In this document: positions 7,806 through 9,845 of the stretch, piece by piece | Layout of the letters: each line of letters opens with the position of its first letter | Numbering within the stretch: the first letter of the stretch is position 1 | From: Halothece sp. MAG | GTDB lineage: Bacteria; Cyanobacteriota; Cyanobacteriia; Cyanobacteriales; Rubidibacteraceae | Reading direction: 5' to 3' | DNA: 9,845 nucleotides | Assembly: GCA_018610095.1 (NCBI GenBank) | Contig: JAHEOB010000352.1 | Coordinates: 1-9,845 of the forward strand | Notes under the pieces: generated by a model | The model's input: only the letters and a program-made list of their open reading frames with translations | Database searches by the model: none | Told to the model about the DNA's origin: nothing | Position numbers and translations under genes: made by a program

Positions 7806-7849
7806 TCTTTTTTATTACTAGTGAAACTATAAGTAATTTGGAGGAAAAA
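7806..7849 (+). promoter_or_regulatory. Short spacer with an inverted repeat before the effector gene
   Basis: This is the only gap inside the cluster. It contains the inverted repeat ATTACT (7814-7819) and AGTAAT (7832-7837), with a nested AGT/ACT pair (7820-7822 and 7826-7828). TATAAG at 7828-7833 could serve as a -10 box, but no convincing -35 box sits 17 bases upstream. It may be a weak internal promoter, an operator or an mRNA hairpin that sets separate expression of the effector. The repeat is visible; its role is conjecture. Confidence 0.3.
7840..7844 (+). promoter_or_regulatory. Ribosome binding site that sets the effector start
   Basis: GGAGG lies 5 bases before ATG 7850. An in-frame TTG at 7838 overlaps this site and so is an unlikely start, although using it would add four residues. 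Confidence 0.75.
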
Positions 7850-9568
7850 ATGACAACACTAATCGCAAATATCGGAACATCAGATTTAGCAGTTAAGATT
7901 GATCAGTATTATATTCCTGTCCGTTTTGATCGGAATGAACCCAACATTGATGAATCAGAGTTAACAGAAAATGAACAAATCGTTTGGACAGAAGAATGGC
8001 GACAAAGCGATATTATCAAAAAGCTATGTCCGGAATTAGAAGTAACAACTAATCCCCAGGGAAAGCAACAATTTTCTTTTCGAGAACTAACAGAAAAACT
8101 TTTAGCAGCTTATCAGGAAGATGAAGCACAGTGGCATCAGCGTATAAGCCCTGGTCGTTTGCAGGGAGTTGTTAATACCGCTAAAAATCAATTCAACGCG
8201 CGATTTGCTTATATTTTCGTCACCGACCAACCGACTCAACATCCAGATGATTCAGTTTATTTGTTTCAAATTCTTAAGAAGTGGTTTTGGGACGAAATGG
8301 AATTCCAATTAATTCCCAAATATATTCCTTCTGATATTTCTGCTGTTAGTTTGGATGATTTATTAAATTTCTATGATCGCTTTTTCCAAAAACTGGATAA
8401 TCAAGAAGAAATTTTAATCAGCATCAAAGGCGGAACGCCTCAAATGCAAAATGCTCTGCGATTACAAGCTGTTTCGTCAACAATTCCTAGACAGTTATTT
8501 ATTGATCCTTGTTTATCAGTCAAAAATGTTCTAAATGGGCAACCTTCGCAATGCCAGTTGACAGCTTACTGGAAATATATGCGAAATCAAAAATATCAAA
8601 CAGTTGAACAATTATTAGAACGTTGGGATTTTGATGGGGCAATCAATATTTTAAAAAGTTGGCAATCTGTACTAACATTTTTTACTCAAAAAGAGATTTT
8701 AAAGAAAAGAGAAATTAAACAAAGTAGAAAACGCTTAGATGTCGTAATTGATACCTTAAAAATAGCGCGATCGCTGTTCAATCTTGATGTAGAAGGAGCA
8801 CGTAATATTATAGAAAATGAAAATAATGAAATAGCGGAAAATGATCAATCTAGATTAAGTGAATTTTTAGATGAAAACTATTATGATAGTTTACTAAATC
8901 TTTATACACAATCCTGTATTTATAAAAACTTATCACAAATTGCTAATTTTTTAGCGAGAGTACACTCTCTTTATGAAAGTATTATTCACCATTTAATTAA
9001 GAAAAAAGGTGGGAATCAATATCTAAATAATTGGAAAATTAATAGCAAGCAATTTCAAGACACAGTTGGGGATCAACTTTTTCAAGAGTTTAAGAAATTG
9101 GAAGATAGAAGTTGGCTAGAACCTCGCCATAATATTAAATTTAGTCGCTATAGTAAACGCAATTATTTAGAGATAATAATTAAGCATCGTGCCCAAACTA
9201 ATGCCAATTTACAGCAAGATTTAGATCATTGGTTAAATAACCCCTTTACTTTCAATTCAGGAACATTTAATGGAATTTTAGAACTTTTCAAAAGCCTTGA
9301 CTATTGGATTGAAAAGCGAAATGACTTAGTCCATAATGCAGAAGGAATTTCTCAACAGCGTATTCAAGATTTCAATGATGAGCGCGATAACAAAGCTTGT
9401 CTTTATGAAGAAATTGTACCTATTTTATCTCAGATTTTAAGTAGTCCTTTAGTTGAATTGAATAGAAATTATCGCCAAGAGTTTGTAGAACAGGATAATT
9501 ATTATATTTATTCTAATGCAAAGGAAAGCGCGATTAAATTACTAAGGGAGGATACTACAAATAACTAA
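7850..9568 (+). CDS. CARF-HEPN ribonuclease of Csm6/Csx1 type, cyclic-oligoadenylate-activated
   Basis: This 572-residue protein has the two-part layout of type III accessory ribonucleases. Residues 1 to about 240 look like a CARF sensor: the first strand is TTLIANIGTSDLAVKI, and a later strand leads into ISIKGGTPQMQNALRL with GGTP at 194-197, a hallmark ligand-site loop. The rest is mostly helical. FLARVHSLYESIIHHL resembles the helix before the HEPN active site, and RNDLVH at 490-495 supplies the RxxxxH catalytic motif. In known relatives, cyclic oligoadenylate binding to a CARF dimer switches on HEPN cleavage of single-stranded RNA. It is longer than typical Csm6 or Csx1 proteins, with an extended region between CARF and HEPN, and its 3' half looks more AT-rich than the cmr genes. 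It follows the operon after 44 bases. The exact subfamily and which oligoadenylate it binds cannot be told from sequence alone. Confidence 0.85.
   Translation: MTTLIANIGTSDLAVKIDQYYIPVRFDRNEPNIDESELTENEQIVWTEEWRQSDIIKKLCPELEVTTNPQGKQQFSFRELTEKLLAAYQEDEAQWHQRISPGRLQGVVNTAKNQFNARFAYIFVTDQPTQHPDDSVYLFQILKKWFWDEMEFQLIPKYIPSDISAVSLDDLLNFYDRFFQKLDNQEEILISIKGGTPQMQNALRLQAVSSTIPRQLFIDPCLSVKNVLNGQPSQCQLTAYWKYMRNQKYQTVEQLLERWDFDGAINILKSWQSVLTFFTQKEILKKREIKQSRKRLDVVIDTLKIARSLFNLDVEGARNIIENENNEIAENDQSRLSEFLDENYYDSLLNLYTQSCIYKNLSQIANFLARVHSLYESIIHHLIKKKGGNQYLNNWKINSKQFQDTVGDQLFQEFKKLEDRSWLEPRHNIKFSRYSKRNYLEIIIKHRAQTNANLQQDLDHWLNNPFTFNSGTFNGILELFKSLDYWIEKRNDLVHNAEGISQQRIQDFNDERDNKACLYEEIVPILSQILSSPLVELNRNYRQEFVEQDNYYIYSNAKESAIKLLREDTTNN
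8767..8774. repeat. HIP1 palindrome
   Basis: This GCGATCGC lies in the otherwise AT-rich helical half of the effector gene. It suggests the gene has resided in a HIP1-rich genome for some time. Confidence 0.85.
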
Positions 9569-9670
9569 AACAATTCCCAAATACATAAAAATACTTGTGC
9601 GATGCATTCTCCAGCCACCTTCACTAAAGGCGCGATCGCGCTACTGAGGGATGATGCTGCTGAAAATTGA
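9569..9670 (+). pseudogene. In-frame open remnant resembling the effector's C-terminal tail
   Basis: Directly after the effector TAA (9566-9568) the same frame stays open for 33 codons to TGA 9668-9670. Its last residues read TKGAIALLRDDAAEN, close to the effector's own end AKESAIKLLREDTTNN. The DNA also matches in part, for example GCGCGAT, then TACT.AGGGA.GAT in both copies. An ATG at 9602 could start a 22-residue peptide, but no ribosome binding site is clear. The simplest reading is a decayed tandem copy of the gene's 3' end, or the end of a lost paralogue. A chance resemblance over about 14 residues, helped by the HIP1 site, is possible. Confidence 0.4.
9632..9639. repeat. HIP1 palindrome in the 3' intergenic remnant
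   Basis: This GCGATCGC is the only copy outside a gene. It falls at the position where the remnant aligns with the GCGCGATTAA of the effector's 3' end, so it may have arisen by a few substitutions in the duplicated segment. Confidence 0.8.
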
Positions 9671-9725
9671 TCGATTGATGGACTAAATCACCAATAACAG
9701 CACAATTAGTTTGATCAAAATTAAG

Positions 9726-9763
9726 CAACCGCCTCTATTTGGTTTAGGGGCGGTTGATTTTTT
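9726..9763 (+). terminator. Intrinsic (rho-independent) terminator of the cas operon
   Basis: Bases 9726-9737 pair with 9745-9756 to form a 12-bp stem (one G-U pair) around a 7-base loop, with outer arms CAACCGCC and GGCGGTTG. Six T residues follow at 9758-9763. This is a textbook plus-strand terminator located 157 bases after the effector stop. Read on the minus strand, the hairpin is followed only by a loose T-rich stretch, so it may also weakly end transcription coming from the right. Confidence 0.9.
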
Positions 9764-9764
9764 G

Positions 9765-9845
9765 GTTTCCATTAGTTCCTCTCCAGCGAGTGGAGAGAAG
9801 AAACCTCTTCCTCCGAGGACGAGGAGGAGTGTGAAATATCGTTTC
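9765..9845 (-). CRISPR. End of a CRISPR array: one full repeat, one spacer, start of the next repeat
   Basis: A 40-base unit (9765-9804) begins GTTTCC and ends AAGAAAC, with an internal 6-bp stem CTCTCC/GGAGAG (9779-9784 with 9792-9797) around the loop AGCGAGT. After 36 bases GTTTC recurs at 9841-9845, exactly at the window edge, as expected for a second repeat. The repeat ends are nearly symmetric, so orientation is not obvious. On the minus strand it contains CTCCACTCG, a GGAGAG arm and the terminal ATGGAAAC, which resembles a type III cyanobacterial repeat that I recall from Synechocystis and fits an 8-base crRNA handle. In that orientation this is the leader-distal end. With only one full copy, repeat boundaries may be a few bases off. 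Confidence 0.72.

Noticed and set aside
9602..9670. Independent 22-residue peptide gene
   Set aside because: No ribosome binding site is visible, and its similarity to the effector's tail suggests a remnant and not a separate gene.
9726..9763. Hairpin considered as part of the CRISPR leader or repeat
   Set aside because: The GC stem followed by six T residues is a standard terminator and shares no sequence with the repeat beyond its edge.

Overview
The window carries a nearly complete type III-B (Cmr) CRISPR-Cas interference operon with its accessory CARF-HEPN effector gene, and its right edge holds what looks like the end of a CRISPR array. The source is probably a cyanobacterium. The highly iterated palindrome GCGATCGC (HIP1) occurs five times, base composition is moderately AT-rich, and the repeat at the right edge resembles cyanobacterial type III repeats. 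The genus cannot be named from what is visible.

Layout, left to right. Positions 2-151 are the 3' end of an unrelated, very hydrophilic protein. After a 128-base gap, five genes follow on the plus strand, tightly packed by short overlaps or direct abutment: cas10/cmr2 (280-3357), cmr3 (3344-4546), cmr4 (4543-5415), cmr5 (5416-5934) and a single reading frame that joins a Cmr6-like and a Cmr1-like protein (5931-7805). A 44-base gap with a small inverted repeat and a strong ribosome binding site leads to a 572-residue CARF-HEPN protein (7850-9568). A clear intrinsic terminator (9726-9763) closes the cluster. Immediately after it come one 40-base CRISPR-like repeat (9765-9804), a 36-base spacer and the first five bases of the next repeat. 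The repeat probably reads on the minus strand, so the array and the cas operon would be convergent.

How the genes work together. In type III-B systems Cmr1-6 assemble with crRNA into a surveillance complex. Target RNA binding switches on Cas10, whose GGDD palm makes cyclic oligoadenylates that activate CARF-HEPN ribonucleases. Here the signalling parts look intact: DGDG and GGDD in Cas10, GGTP in the CARF domain, and RxxxxH in the HEPN domain. By eye, the direct nuclease parts look lost. The Cas10 HD residues are replaced, its zinc-ribbon cysteines are replaced, and the Cmr4 loop that normally holds the RNA-cleaving aspartate has no aspartate in register. The most interesting reading is therefore a type III-B variant that detects RNA and acts mainly or only through second-messenger signalling. 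No cas6, cas1, cas2 or ring nuclease is visible in the window. As I recall, a cyanobacterial III-B variant ('III-Bv') that matures crRNA with RNase E has been described, so this system may belong to a partly known group and is not necessarily wholly new.
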